DNA of 64,000 nt from Verrucomicrobiota bacterium (GCA_003218135.1 QHNQ01000028.1:1-64000), one strand, 5' to 3'; counted from the first letter of the stretch, positions 1 through 10,875 are shown. Notes: generated from the letters alone by a model not told the origin. Program-made: numbers and translations.

Positions 1-122
1 TCATGTGGAGCTAAGTCGAGCCATCTCTTGATTATTTAAACGGTAACTCCGCTGCGCTTCGGTCGAAATGACTAGTGGCGTTTCCACAAAACGGCGTTAT
101 TACTTAGTCCGGTGAAGCGGGA

Positions 123-881
123 ATGCTTGTTCCGGAAATCGTAGCGGCAGGCGGCGGTCTCCTGTTTGCGTTCGACCACGCGACGATCGCTGGGAAGCTC
201 GTTCTCACTCTTCTGGCCGTCGCATCCATTTTCAGTTGGTCGATTATGATCACCAAATTGCGCGTGATCCGTTTTGCGCGAAAACAAAATGCGCGTTTTC
301 TCGCGGCGTTCCGGAAAGATCGACAACCGCTGCGTCTGTTTGAGAAGAACGCGCGGTTTCCCGGGTCACCAGTTTTTAACGTGTACCGGGCCGGGTGCCA
401 GGAGATGACATTTCATCTGCTCGGATCGCCTGAGGTAGATGATACGTTTCGCGCTCGACTTGAGATCGCAGACAAAATTTCGCCGGCGCAAATGGGCGCG
501 GTCAACGCGGCGATGGAACGTGCTGTCGGCGAAACAGCGCTTTCACTTGAATCGCAGATGATTTTGCTCGCCACCGCCGTGAGCGGTTCACCCTTTCTTG
601 GATTGCTCGGCACAGTTTGGGGCGTCATGGACGCGTTCACTGGTGTGGCAGAAGCCGGTTCGCCCAGCCTCGTCTCCATGGCGCCGGGCGTGTCCGGCGC
701 GCTTATCACCACGGTGACCGCACTGTGCGTCGCCATTCCAGCGATGTTTGGTTACAATTTTCTCGTCACTAGCATTCGCGGGATGATCGTGGAGATGGAT
801 AACTTCGCAGCCGAACTCGCGTCCGAGTTCGAGCACAAATATGTCGATCACGGCACGCGTGAGGTCGCATTGCGGAGATGA
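123..881 (+). CDS. exbB: MotA/TolQ/ExbB proton channel family protein
   Basis: ORF with the typical GLLGTVWGVMDAF and ALITTVTALCVAIPAMFGYN motifs; followed by an ExbD-like gene. Confidence 0.9.
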   Translation: MLVPEIVAAGGGLLFAFDHATIAGKLVLTLLAVASIFSWSIMITKLRVIRFARKQNARFLAAFRKDRQPLRLFEKNARFPGSPVFNVYRAGCQEMTFHLLGSPEVDDTFRARLEIADKISPAQMGAVNAAMERAVGETALSLESQMILLATAVSGSPFLGLLGTVWGVMDAFTGVAEAGSPSLVSMAPGVSGALITTVTALCVAIPAMFGYNFLVTSIRGMIVEMDNFAAELASEFEHKYVDHGTREVALRR

Positions 882-902
882 TCAGGGTCCATCTTTCCTT
901 CG

Positions 903-988
903 GCGTTGAGCGTTGGGCGTTGAGCGTTGGGCGTTTGTGGAAAAGCTTTTTCAGCACTCAACGTCCAACGTCCAACATCCAACACCCA
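903..988. repeat. Heptad-periodic inverted repeat element A (gcgttga/gcgttgg x4, then acgtcca/acatcca/acaccca)
   Basis: Left arm 903-930 is four consecutive 7-mers; right arm 961-988 is four 7-mers that are near reverse complements. Confidence 0.85.
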
Positions 989-1002
989 ATTCAGAAGCCG
1001 TG

Positions 1003-1419
1003 ATGAGACGCTACTCACAACGCCAGAGTCTCTCCACTCTCAGCGAGATTAACGTCACGCCATTGCTGGATCTGGCATTTGTGCTGCTCATCATCTTCAT
1101 GATCACAACGCCGCTGTTGGAAAGCAGCGTGAATCTGGTGATCCCATCCAGTGGCGCGACGAATCCGCCAATCAAGCCGGGGCGAGTGCAAACCGTCTCG
1201 ATCGATCGCACGGAAACGATTCGCTTTAACAATCAAGTCACGGACCTGAACAAGCTCACTGCAGAATTGACCGAGTTACAACAAACGAATCCTAATGTCG
1301 CCATCGTGATTCGGCCCGATCGAGATTTGCCTGTGCAAAAATTAATCGGGCTAATGGACGCCGTGCAACGGGCGGGAATCACGAAGGTCGGAATTGCTAC
1401 CAGAGCGGAACCGAAATAA
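1003..1419 (+). CDS. exbD: ExbD/TolR biopolymer transport protein
   Basis: MRRYSQ...LSEINVTPLLDLAFVLLIIFMITTPLL motif; the longer ORF start at 913 runs through the repeat, so ATG 1003 is preferred. Confidence 0.9.
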   Translation: MRRYSQRQSLSTLSEINVTPLLDLAFVLLIIFMITTPLLESSVNLVIPSSGATNPPIKPGRVQTVSIDRTETIRFNNQVTDLNKLTAELTELQQTNPNVAIVIRPDRDLPVQKLIGLMDAVQRAGITKVGIATRAEPK

Positions 1420-2295
1420 ATGGCAAGAAGTGGCCGTTTCTGGCGAAACGTTGTCGTGATTGCGGTCGCGCACGTTGCACTGATCGCAGGGCTGATTCGC
1501 TGGAGTCTGGCAGCCAGGGCCTCAAATCCGGAGAGCATCGTTTGGTTAGGCGCCGCTCAAGATCTCGCGGCTGAAGAATCGGGAAACGAGGAAGAGCGAT
1601 CAGGAGAACGCAATGCTCATGTTGCTCAACAGAAACCGTCAAAAGACGACGAAGCTAAAGAGGAAAAACCCGCTGTAACGACCAAGAGTGAAATCGAATT
1701 ATCCACACCGAAGCCGACGCCAACGCTTGCACCAAAACCAGCCGCAACGTCAACACCGAAGCTAAAGCCAACGCCAAAACCGGCGCCGAAACCGACTCCG
1801 GAGAAAACAGTGATGACGAAAGCGACGCGAAAATCCTCGCCTAAGCCGAAGCAGAGCCCGGCAAGATCGAGTGAGGAATCAGGAAAAAATGAGAAAATCC
1901 TTCTGGCGAAAAATGAATCTCAACGCGGCAATGGCAAACCGAGTTCGACGGGCAAAGTCAGCCATGTGGGTGGTGGAAGCAGCGCGTCCGAGTTCGGCTG
2001 GTATGGCAACATGCTGCATGATCGTTTTTACAGCGCCTGGATTCAGCCGACCACCAGCGTTCCTTCCGGCAACAAAATCTCGACTTTCGTCAAAGTTCGA
2101 ATCGAGAAAGATGGGCGCGTCTCCAAGTTCGAAATCATCAAACCATCCGAAAATGTCGTCGTGAACGAATCCGTAGCGGCAATCGCGAAACGCGTGACTG
2201 AAGTTGACGCGCCGCCGACGGGCCTAATCAAAGGCGAGCATTACGACGTAAAAATCAATTTCGAGCTAAATACCGAGCAGGGAACGTCGAACTGA
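1420..2295 (+). CDS. TonB-like energy transducer with Pro/Lys/Thr-rich linker
   Basis: N-terminal TM segment, long KPTPKPAPKPTP linker, C-terminal TonB/TolA-like domain; operon with exbBD. Confidence 0.8.
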   Translation: MARSGRFWRNVVVIAVAHVALIAGLIRWSLAARASNPESIVWLGAAQDLAAEESGNEEERSGERNAHVAQQKPSKDDEAKEEKPAVTTKSEIELSTPKPTPTLAPKPAATSTPKLKPTPKPAPKPTPEKTVMTKATRKSSPKPKQSPARSSEESGKNEKILLAKNESQRGNGKPSSTGKVSHVGGGSSASEFGWYGNMLHDRFYSAWIQPTTSVPSGNKISTFVKVRIEKDGRVSKFEIIKPSENVVVNESVAAIAKRVTEVDAPPTGLIKGEHYDVKINFELNTEQGTSN

Positions 2296-2330
2296 TAGCG
2301 ATCTTCGCCGCGCGAAAATTGTGGCCCCGT

Positions 2331-3132
2331 TTACAAAAGCGAGCGCGTCGTCGGCGATAATTTCAAAATCTCCGGCTCTCGCTTCAGGCGTCGCACGAGT
2401 TCTTTTGAAATCTGGTCGCGCCAACGCGGGGACTGGGTCAAAGCGGCAATGTGACGTTCATATGCCGCCGCGTCGTTAAAGCGCGCGAACCAGACAAAAA
2501 CATTTTCGCCTTCGCGCACCGGCAGCGCGGGAAAAGTGTTCTCGCTGGTGCTCAGTTACGAAATATGCCAGGATCGTTGCGCCTGAACTGCTCACCTCCG
2601 GTTTCACTGTTTTCTCGAAAAACTCAACGAAGTCAGCATCCACCGGCGCATCGAAATAATAGATCGTCGCCACAATTAGTTCGCTCCGGGCCTCGTTTGC
2701 TCTCGCTCGAGGACGTTCCTTGTTTCCAAACGAGAATCCCGAAGGTGGCGTTGCCGGATGCAACAGCAGCACATTATCGGAATCGATCATGGTGGCGTTG
2801 GCCGCTTCGCGATGTGCCTTCCAGACCGGCCCGCCGTAAAAGTCCGTGAGCGCCTGCGCGCGCGACGGCATGTCACGAAAACCTCGCAGCCAGACAAATC
2901 GGTTTGGATTATCCAGGTCCCGGAACTGACCGATGATTTTCATCCCGAGCGCTTCCTGCGATTCGACAAATTCCCGGTCGAACAGATCGATCAGCCGATC
3001 CCGCTTCCTCGGATGCAACGTGTATTGCCGCAGCTCAACAAACGGGCAGCAAGTCTGTGGCAGCTGCGCGTCCGGATTTTCCATCCCGAAACCTTGCGCC
3101 GCGAAAGGAACCGTCGCCATTAGGGATTCCAC
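2331..3132 (-). pseudogene. NIPSNAP family protein, split by a frameshift near 2535-2550
   Basis: ORF 2476-3132 (FVELRQYTLHPRKRDRLIDLFDREFVE...) continues in another frame as NTFPALPVREGENVFVWFARFNDAAAYERHIAAL... Confidence 0.75.
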
Positions 3133-3243
3133 GCGCGCAAAACCAACATCTCAGAGATGAAGCGCCGCCCAAATTTGTATCGTAAGCCCGCTTCGAGATG
3201 GCTTGGGAATTTGCAATTACGGCGCGAGCGACAGACACGCCAA

Positions 3244-4173
3244 TTAAATAATCACCTCCTTTGGCGAAATTTCCACGTGGTACTGTTTCAAGAAGCGCTC
3301 GCGCCATTCAGTGAGGTATTTCAAATTGAACTGCGGCTCTTCAGCCGGCACGTAATGTTTAATAATCAATCCGTAGACTCGCAGCGCGAGCGTTACGGCG
3401 TGCCGCACAACGTTAGGTATTTGGTCAGGCTCACGAATTGGCTGCATCGCGATGTTTTTCTCACCCACTTCAATGCTTTTCCACATATCACTGCCGTGCG
3501 TCACACCTGAGAAAGGACTGTAGACGTAGGTGTATTCTTTCAAACGACCCAAGTCGTCACTGATTTTCCGGATTGATCGAACACCGTAAACTTCGTGCCA
3601 AGGCTGATCATACCCCCTTCGTTGATAGTGCGGCTCGAATTTCGCGTTGATCACATCGAATGGCGGACGAGCAAGTAATGCATCGGTTCGCGCGATTTCG
3701 TCAGATATCTCTTTCTGTTGCTCAGGGGTGAGAGCTAAGCGACTTGAAGCATCGGCATGGCGCGTCGCCTCAGGTGTTCCCGGAACTGTTATTCGATTCC
3801 ACTGGCAACGCCGCCGCAAATTGGCGACGTACAGATGATTTACTCTGTTGTCCGTATCTGACGCCAAGATCCATTCGATCGTCAATGCGGTCTCGAGAAG
3901 GGATCGGCGTTGGAGCGTCGCACTCGAACAATTTCCAGCGCTTGCGAGAATTGCGGCTCCATCAAGATGGACGAGAAATTGCCGAAGCTGGACGAATATG
4001 ATGCAGATTGCTTTGAGATCTCGCGGGCTGTTGATGAACGCCAAAGGGACCAACGACGTTCCATAATCGACGAGCTCATTGATTAGACGTAATGCATCAC
4101 CGAAATGTGCCGCCGTTTGCGTTGCATATTCGCGGTCAAGAACCGCTTTGTCCGAATCGGACATCCGAATCAA
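3244..4173 (-). CDS. DUF5677-like hypothetical protein
   Basis: 309-aa ORF; start overlaps the sufD stop region by 4 nt. Confidence 0.55.
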   Translation of the reverse strand: MIRMSDSDKAVLDREYATQTAAHFGDALRLINELVDYGTSLVPLAFINSPRDLKAICIIFVQLRQFLVHLDGAAILASAGNCSSATLQRRSLLETALTIEWILASDTDNRVNHLYVANLRRRCQWNRITVPGTPEATRHADASSRLALTPEQQKEISDEIARTDALLARPPFDVINAKFEPHYQRRGYDQPWHEVYGVRSIRKISDDLGRLKEYTYVYSPFSGVTHGSDMWKSIEVGEKNIAMQPIREPDQIPNVVRHAVTLALRVYGLIIKHYVPAEEPQFNLKYLTEWRERFLKQYHVEISPKEVII

Positions 4174-5510
4174 ATCCGCGACGGCACTGAGACCTTGTTG
4201 AACTTCTCTTCAATCAGCCGATGCAAATGCTCAGCTATCGCTGGATGATCGAGACGCCGGATGACTTCGTCCAGGAAGCCGGTGACTAAGAGGCGTTGGG
4301 CGACCTTTGTCGGAATGCCGCGGGTGCGCAGATAGAAGAGTTCGTCTTCATCGATCTGGCCGGACGTGGCGCCGTGGGTGCAACGGACGTTGTCGGCGAG
4401 AATTTCAAGGCCGGGCATGGAGTTGGCTTCGGAATCATCGCTCAAAAGGAGATTGCGAACTTTTTGATACGCGTCAGTGAAATGGGCATGCGGTTCTACG
4501 CGGATGAGACCGCCGAAAGTGGTGCGAGCGCGATCGTCGAGCGCATTTTTGTAAAGAAGATCGCTGGCGGTGTGAGGTGAGATGTGGTCCTGCAATGTGC
4601 GAGCATCGAATTCCTGCTGGTGTTTGGCGACTGCGACCGCGAGCAAATCGCTTCGGCCACCTTCGCCGATCAGCCGGCTTAAACTTTCAAAGCGCGAATA
4701 CTTCCCGCCCAAATGCAAATTCAGGCTCATCGCAGAAGCATCGTGATCGACCGTGGTAGAGTTCATTTGTAACGCGATAACATTTTGCGCCCAGTTTTGA
4801 GCGCACACGTAGGTCACTTTCGCGCCCGGACCGGCGATGAGATCGTTCACACCACAGGCGAAGCCCGGCGTGGTCGGGTTACACGAGCGGAAATGCTCGA
4901 TCACAGTGACTTTCGCCAATTCGTCGGTGACGAGGAGCAGATGGGGGAAGATCGACATATTGTCGTGTCGCAACCAATGAAAGATTTCGATCGGTTCTTT
5001 GATCTTGAGCCCGCGCGGCACGAACAAGAATGTTCCCGACGAAACGAGCGCCTTGTGCAGCGCAGCGAACTTAGCCGAACCAAGTGTCGCTTCAGTGGAC
5101 ATGAAATATTTTCGGAAGAGATCGGCGTGCTCCACCATTGCGCGCTCGAGTGGTTGAAAGATCACGCCGCGCCGTTTCAGATGTTCAGAAATCACGTCGC
5201 GCTCGATCAGTTGATCGTTCGCGAAAATCATCCGAGCCGCGTAATGGTCGAGCCCACGGGAATACTTTAAAACATTTTTACGGTCGTCTTCAGAAAGCGG
5301 CGCACTGGTTTTGAACGGCGCCAGATCGAGAAGCGCGACATTGGAAAATCGCCAGGCCTGATCTTTTCTGGTCGGGGTCGGCAACCCTTCGAATTCTTTC
5401 CAGGCGGCGTGTTGCTGGTCGCGGAACCAATCTGGAAATTCGCGCAACTCGTTCGGCCCAGATAGAATTGGCGCGGATTTGACCAGTTCGTGATTTGCGA
5501 CTGAAAACAT
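4170..5510 (-). CDS. sufD: Fe-S cluster assembly protein SufD
   Basis: SufD-like C-terminal motifs (TCAHGATSGQIDEDELFYLRTRGI...); adjacent to sufB and sufC. Confidence 0.93.
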   Translation of the reverse strand: MFSVANHELVKSAPILSGPNELREFPDWFRDQQHAAWKEFEGLPTPTRKDQAWRFSNVALLDLAPFKTSAPLSEDDRKNVLKYSRGLDHYAARMIFANDQLIERDVISEHLKRRGVIFQPLERAMVEHADLFRKYFMSTEATLGSAKFAALHKALVSSGTFLFVPRGLKIKEPIEIFHWLRHDNMSIFPHLLLVTDELAKVTVIEHFRSCNPTTPGFACGVNDLIAGPGAKVTYVCAQNWAQNVIALQMNSTTVDHDASAMSLNLHLGGKYSRFESLSRLIGEGGRSDLLAVAVAKHQQEFDARTLQDHISPHTASDLLYKNALDDRARTTFGGLIRVEPHAHFTDAYQKVRNLLLSDDSEANSMPGLEILADNVRCTHGATSGQIDEDELFYLRTRGIPTKVAQRLLVTGFLDEVIRRLDHPAIAEHLHRLIEEKFNKVSVPSRI

Positions 5511-5530
5511 CGTATTACCTCAGAGCAGAA

Positions 5531-5549
5531 CGGCGGTCAGAGACCGCCG
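5531..5549. repeat. Short palindrome CGGCGGTC-AGA-GACCGCCG
   Basis: Perfect 8-bp arms in the sufB-sufD gap; similar units at 32852, 55533 and 56590. Confidence 0.75.
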
Positions 5550-5577
5550 CTACAGCAAAGTTTGATGGCGAAAACGG

Positions 5578-6987
5578 TTACCCGACCGAGCCTTCCATCT
5601 CCAGCTCGATCAGCCGCTTGAGCTCGACGCTGTATTCCATCGGAAATTGGCGGACGAGATCGTTGACAAAACCGTTCACGCTCAAGCTCATCGCCTGGGC
5701 CTCGCTGAGGCCGCGCTGTTGCATGTAGAAAATTTGCTCCGCGCTTACCTGGCTGACGCTGGCTTCGTGCTGGACGGCGTTGCCGGTGCCGCGCACGGTG
5801 ATAGCCGGATACGTGTCCGTTCGCGACGTCGAGTTGATGAGAAGCGCGTCGCACTCGGTGTTGTTCTTGCAATTCTTAAGGTGCTTTGGCACGTGGACCA
5901 GTCCGCGGTAAGTCGCCCGGCCTTTGCCGATCGAGATCGATTTAGAGATAATGTTGCTGGTCGTTTCATCGGCAGCGTGAATCATCTTGGCGCCAGTGTC
6001 CTGGTGCTGGCCGTCGTTGGCGAGCGCGATGGAGAGAACTTCACCGCGTGCTTTGCGACCTTTCATAATCACGCTCGGATATTTCATGGTGAGACGCGAG
6101 CCGATGTTGCAATCGATCCATTTCACTTCGGCGTTTTCCTGAGCGAGCCCGCGTTTGGTCACGAGATTGAAGACGTTGGAAGCCCAGTTCTGCACCGTGA
6201 TGTACTGAATCTTCGCGCCCTTCAGCGCGACGAGTTCCACCACAGCGCTGTGGAGTGTTGGCGTATTAAACTTCGGCGCCGTGCAGCCCTCCATGTAGGT
6301 CACTTCCGAGCCTTCATCGGCAATGATGAGGGTGCGCTCGAACTGACCGAAGTTTTCGGCATTGATACGGAAGTACGCCTGAAGCGGGTGCTTCACTTTC
6401 ACACCTGGCGGAACGTAAATGAATGAGCCACCGCTGAACACAGCGGAATTCAGCGCGCTAAACTTGTTGTCGGCGATCGGGATGACTTTACCGAACCACT
6501 TCCGGAAAATTTCCGGATAATTCTTCAGCCCCTCTGTCGATCCGACGAAAATGACGCCTTGTTCGCCAACGGCTTTCTTGATATTCGAATAGACTGCTTC
6601 GCTGTCGAACTGCGCTTCCACACCGGCGAGGAATTTGCGCTCCTGCTCAGGAATGCCAAGCCGCTCAAATGTGCGCTTAATGTCGTCCGGAACTTCTTCC
6701 CAGCTGCGTTTCGTCTCAGTACCGGGCGAGAGATAGTAACGGATCTTGTCGAAATCGATGGCTTCGAGATCCTTGCTCGCCCAGTGCGTCGGGAGCGGTT
6801 TTTCCAGAAATGTTTTCAAGCCGCGCAAACGGAACTCGCGCACCCAATCTGGGTCCTCTTTGACGTCCGATATGTAGCGAACAGTCCGCTCGCTCAGTCC
6901 GGCGCCCGCATCGCGCACGTGAGCTTCCGGATAAAAGAAATCTCCTTTGCTTCTATCAATATTGACGGCAGAAGTTTCGGTTTTCAT
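5578..6987 (-). CDS. sufB: Fe-S cluster assembly protein SufB
   Basis: Full-length SufB; C-terminal motif [24 protein letters not shown]. Confidence 0.96.
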   Translation of the reverse strand: MKTETSAVNIDRSKGDFFYPEAHVRDAGAGLSERTVRYISDVKEDPDWVREFRLRGLKTFLEKPLPTHWASKDLEAIDFDKIRYYLSPGTETKRSWEEVPDDIKRTFERLGIPEQERKFLAGVEAQFDSEAVYSNIKKAVGEQGVIFVGSTEGLKNYPEIFRKWFGKVIPIADNKFSALNSAVFSGGSFIYVPPGVKVKHPLQAYFRINAENFGQFERTLIIADEGSEVTYMEGCTAPKFNTPTLHSAVVELVALKGAKIQYITVQNWASNVFNLVTKRGLAQENAEVKWIDCNIGSRLTMKYPSVIMKGRKARGEVLSIALANDGQHQDTGAKMIHAADETTSNIISKSISIGKGRATYRGLVHVPKHLKNCKNNTECDALLINSTSRTDTYPAITVRGTGNAVQHEASVSQVSAEQIFYMQQRGLSEAQAMSLSVNGFVNDLVRQFPMEYSVELKRLIELEMEGSVG

Positions 6988-7004
6988 TGTGTATTTTCCC
7001 CTGT

Positions 7005-7769
7005 TTATCTAAACGCTGGTTCAACCGCCCCCTCCCGCGCCCAATCGTAGCCCCTCTCCTCGAGCTCCAGAGCGAGCTCTTTTCGCCCGCTTCTAACGAT
7101 TCGCCCTCCTACCATCACATGGACGTAATCGGGGACGATGTAGTTCAGGAGGCGCTGATAATGCGTGATTAACAATATCCCAAGATCCGGACCGCGCAAC
7201 GAATTGACTCCGTGCGCAACGGTCTTGAGCGCGTCGATGTCCAGGCCGCTATCAGTCTCATCGAGAACAGCGTATTTTGGTTCGAGCATGGCCAGTTGCA
7301 GAATTTCAGCGCGCTTTTTTTCGCCGCCGGAGAAACCCTCGTTGACTGCCCGGGACGTAAACGACCGGTCCATGCCGAGCAGTTCCATTTTTTCATAAAG
7401 TTTTGCGTAATAATCGGTGGCCTCGAGTTCTTCGCCTTCCGGCACACGTGATTGCAACGCTGCGCGCAGGAAATTAGCAATTGTTACTCCCGGGATTTCG
7501 CTCGGATACTGAAAGGCCAGGAACAAGCCGCGCCGCGCCCGTTCGTCCGGTTCAAGTTCAAGAAGATTCTCTCCATCCATTAACACCCTGCCAGCGGTAA
7601 CCTGATAGTCGGGGTGGCCAGCGAGCACTTTGGCCAGTGTACTTTTGCCTGAGCCATTTGGGCCCATAAGCGCGTGCACCTCGCCCCGCGGCACGCGGAG
7701 CGTCAACCCGCGAACAATCTCCTGACCGTTTACGGCGATATGCAGGTTCTCTATGTTCAATTCGTTCAT
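7005..7769 (-). CDS. sufC: Fe-S cluster assembly ATPase SufC
   Basis: Walker [10 protein letters not shown], signature FSGGEKKR; start taken at [11 protein letters not shown] (7769), not the longer ORF. Confidence 0.95.
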   Translation of the reverse strand: MNELNIENLHIAVNGQEIVRGLTLRVPRGEVHALMGPNGSGKSTLAKVLAGHPDYQVTAGRVLMDGENLLELEPDERARRGLFLAFQYPSEIPGVTIANFLRAALQSRVPEGEELEATDYYAKLYEKMELLGMDRSFTSRAVNEGFSGGEKKRAEILQLAMLEPKYAVLDETDSGLDIDALKTVAHGVNSLRGPDLGILLITHYQRLLNYIVPDYVHVMVGGRIVRSGRKELALELEERGYDWAREGAVEPAFR

Positions 7770-8140
7770 AAAAGCGAACAACAAATATACGTCGGATCGG
7801 CAGATTTGCGAACGGTTTGGCTCCCTCGAATCGCGCGCTCTTTTCGTATCAGAGCTCCTCGGGGCGGGAGGATTACGCCCCACGCCGTGATATAAGCCTA
7901 AGGTCCAATTCGCGGCTTGCACACGGGCCAGTAGACTGAGACAAAACCGCATGGGCCGCCACAGACAGCGCGACAGGCGCGGTACGGGCATACCGCCGGG
8001 ACAACAGTTGTTAATCCTGGAACCAGGATGCAGTTCCAGCTTTTACAGCCAGTAACGTTGTGATGGATCGGTGGCTGAAGAGGAACGCACGGCTTCGATT
8101 CGCTCTCAGCTCATAACTGCTGCTGAACAAGACTCGCGGG

Positions 8141-9638
8141 TCAACGGCCCACTTGAGCCACAGTCGCCGTTGGCTTTGAGGTGCTCCTAATTCCAAGATG
8201 CAGACGCAGGATCCGATCAAGCTCGGCAATTGTTTGCGGCAGTTCGCAGGAACCGTGCGGGCCGGGAACTATGAGCTCGGATTGGGCACTATCGAGGTGC
8301 GAGCTCCAGTAAGCCACGACGCCATCACTGCTGTTTGGTGAATCGCCTCTTCCGCGATCGCCGATGATCGAGTGATAGGGAACGCTGATAGGCGCTCCAT
8401 TAATTACCGGCAACGCCGGATTGGTCGGCTTCAGGCCCGTGATACTGTTGGGCAGACGCTTGGAACTTCCCGTGATTTGCGCGAGATCCGCGGCGGTGAG
8501 CGAGTCCATTATGACTGCTGCCATTCGCGTCGGAAGCGTAATCAGACTAATTAGTCAGCATGCCGCCCATGCTGTGGCCGACCACAATGTAAGGCTTGTG
8601 GTTGGGGTACAGTTGATCGGCCTTGGCCAATTCTTCCCGTAACCGCAGTGCCGAATAGAGGATGGGGTTGCCGGTCGGGTATGCAAATATCCAGAATTGA
8701 TAATGTTTGCGGATCTCGGGGTCGGCCTGGAGTCCATTGATCGTCTGCACCCACGTGAACGGCGTTGAGAAAAGCCCATGCACAAATACCAGAGGGATTC
8801 GATCGGGATCATACGGCTGCATGAAATAGAGCCCAGTCGGTGCCGGGTATTTGGTTGCATTGAATCCGCCAAGCAATCCCACAAACATCAGATTGCCCGG
8901 CGGCTGGTAGTAGCTCATCGGCGCTGAGAAATTCGCCGCCAGGGGGCGAGTTTTTCCTTCGACAGTCGCCGTCGGTTGTTTGGCTGGGCGACGAAGTGCC
9001 AGAGTGGCGTCCTTCCCGTGAAAATCTAATGTGGCCGTCACTGCGGCCGTTATTCCTCTCGGCGGCGCAAACTTTTCAGGTGGATTGACCTTTCGCACTC
9101 CTACAAGCGCGCCGCCGACACCTTTGTGAATGTTTTCCTTCCTGATCAGTTTTTCTTTGATCTGCTGTTCGAGCTCAAAGGAGGTGAAATAGTTCGGTGT
9201 CCAGACTGCGTGACTGGCGGGTTCAAGCCGTAGATGATAAGTGCTGTTATTCCCTGTTAGAGTCACCGGGTGGTTCCACAGTCGTCCGCCTTCACTGGAG
9301 CGCAGCAAAACCGTCAGTTCACCGCAGGCTGAATTGTAGGTATTCACGGCTGGCGTTTCCTGCGATCCGCTTCCCAGCAATGGAGCGGTCATGGAAGCCG
9401 CCTGCAGATAATCGGCAGCTCTTGTTTCAACTGGAACGCTCGCGGAGCGCGCCTCGTGCATGATGCTCGCGGTGGGCGCATATTCAGGACCGCGTCCGGT
9501 CTGCGGCGCCGTCGCGCAGCTGGCAAAAAACGCGAGGCAAGTTGTGGCCGCAATAAAGCGAAGCCAGACCGGCGTTCTTGGATGGTTAGGATTCATGGAA
9601 TTTGGGTGGTTCACTTGGATCGGGTCAGAGTTGACCAA
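8141..9638 (-). pseudogene. Alpha/beta hydrolase, apparently with internal deletion and frame change near 8545
   Basis: N-terminal ORF 8547-9638 ends just after VVGHSMGGMLTN; C-terminal part (PYHSIIGDRGRGDSPNSSDGVVAYWSSHLDSAQSELIVPGPHGS) lies in 8141-8524 in another frame. Confidence 0.75.
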
Positions 9639-10045
9639 AAAATTTCATAAACCCAGCGCGGATGCCTATAAGACTTTCGACCTATATATCAGCGGCGCTG
9701 CGTTGTTGTGAAGCAAAAATCTCACTCGCCTGCGATTCACATCTTGGACTAAGGTAAAACCAAACGGCGGAAGCAAGATGTGTCGAAAATGAGGCGAGCC
9801 ACCTGATCCCCGATGCTGACAACTGAAAGGGCCGATCACGATTATTGTGAGCTCATCGGACCGCGCGATATACGTCTATCGCAACGCCACGCTGCACGGT
9901 CTGAAACGGCTATTCGTCAAGATTCGCCGAATCACAGCTGCCGAACTCCCCATCGGGACGACCAACCGTACAAAGCCAGTAAGCAAAACAATTTCGCTGG
10001 CGCGCTGATTGTAAGATTCTTTAGGTTGTAGCGACCAATCGAAGC

Positions 10046-10624
10046 ATGGCTACGCAAGATGTCACTCGACCTGTTTTTCTACCTGTGGTTATCGGCACAC
10101 CGCGCCAGGGCCGCTTAACTGAACCCGCCGCGAAGTTCGTTTTCGGCGAAGTGTCAAAACGCAGCGATATCGAAACGGAACTGATCGATATCCGGAAAAT
10201 TCCCATTCGCATGGATGACGCCGGCGAGGCGCTGAAAGACAGCGAGTTTTCAGCCACGGTCAGCCGCTCCGATGGACTCATACTCGTCGTTCCGGAATAC
10301 AATCATAGTTTCCCCGGTCTGCTGAAGCATGTGCTCGATACAAACCTGAAAGAATATATCCACAAAGCCGTCGGCGTCTGCGGCGTATCGGCCGGACCAT
10401 TCGGCGGCGCGCGTATGATCGAGAGCTTGCTCCCGGTCCTGCGTGAACTCGGGTTGGTTACGATTTTTTGGGATGTCTACTTCGGTACCGCTGGCAAACT
10501 GTTCGATCCGGCGACCGGAAAAATCACCGATCCAGCTTACGGGCGTCGTGTGGCAAAATTCCTGGACGAACTCGTCTGGATGGCGCGCGCACTTCGCTAC
10601 GCACGCGAAAACATTCCCGCGTGA
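10046..10624 (+). CDS. NADPH-dependent FMN reductase family protein
   Basis: VPEYNHSFPGLLKHVLD and GVSAGPFGGARM motifs. Confidence 0.88.
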   Translation: MATQDVTRPVFLPVVIGTPRQGRLTEPAAKFVFGEVSKRSDIETELIDIRKIPIRMDDAGEALKDSEFSATVSRSDGLILVVPEYNHSFPGLLKHVLDTNLKEYIHKAVGVCGVSAGPFGGARMIESLLPVLRELGLVTIFWDVYFGTAGKLFDPATGKITDPAYGRRVAKFLDELVWMARALRYARENIPA

Positions 10625-10663
10625 TTCAGTAGCCGAGATCAATGATCCCGAATGCCGAGGCTG

Positions 10664-10737
10664 CGCGCCCGGGAGGATTCGAACCTCCGACCTACGGATT
10701 AGAAATCCGTTGCTCTATCCGGCTGAGCTACGGGCGC
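10664..10737 (-). tRNA. tRNA-Arg (TCT anticodon)
   Basis: Reverse complement gcgcccgtagctcagccggatagagcaacggatttctaatccgtaggtcggaggttcgaatcctcccgggcgc folds as a cloverleaf; loop TTTCTAA; no encoded CCA. Confidence 0.95.
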
Positions 10738-10875
10738 AGATCGTGAACGCAATATCTCGCTCTTGAATTTGAAAAATCCAGCACGAACACGACCGCGAAC
10801 GCACGGAGCTAGAGTACGATTGACGCATCGCCGCAAACTTGATAAACCCTGAGGTCTCGGGACTGCGTTCGGGAT

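Noticed and set aside
903-988. Possible CRISPR-like array
   Set aside because: Units are 7 nt, contiguous and arranged as inverted arms; no 20-40 nt repeats with unique spacers and no cas genes in the window.
1700-1860. Tandem-repeat-like tract in the TonB-like gene (ccgaagccgacgccaacg...)
   Set aside because: Ordinary Pro-Lys-Thr periplasmic linker of TonB/TolA-type proteins.
5647-6426. 259-aa plus-strand ORF antisense to sufB
   Set aside because: sufB is clear on the minus strand; the antisense ORF is a by-product of high GC codon bias.
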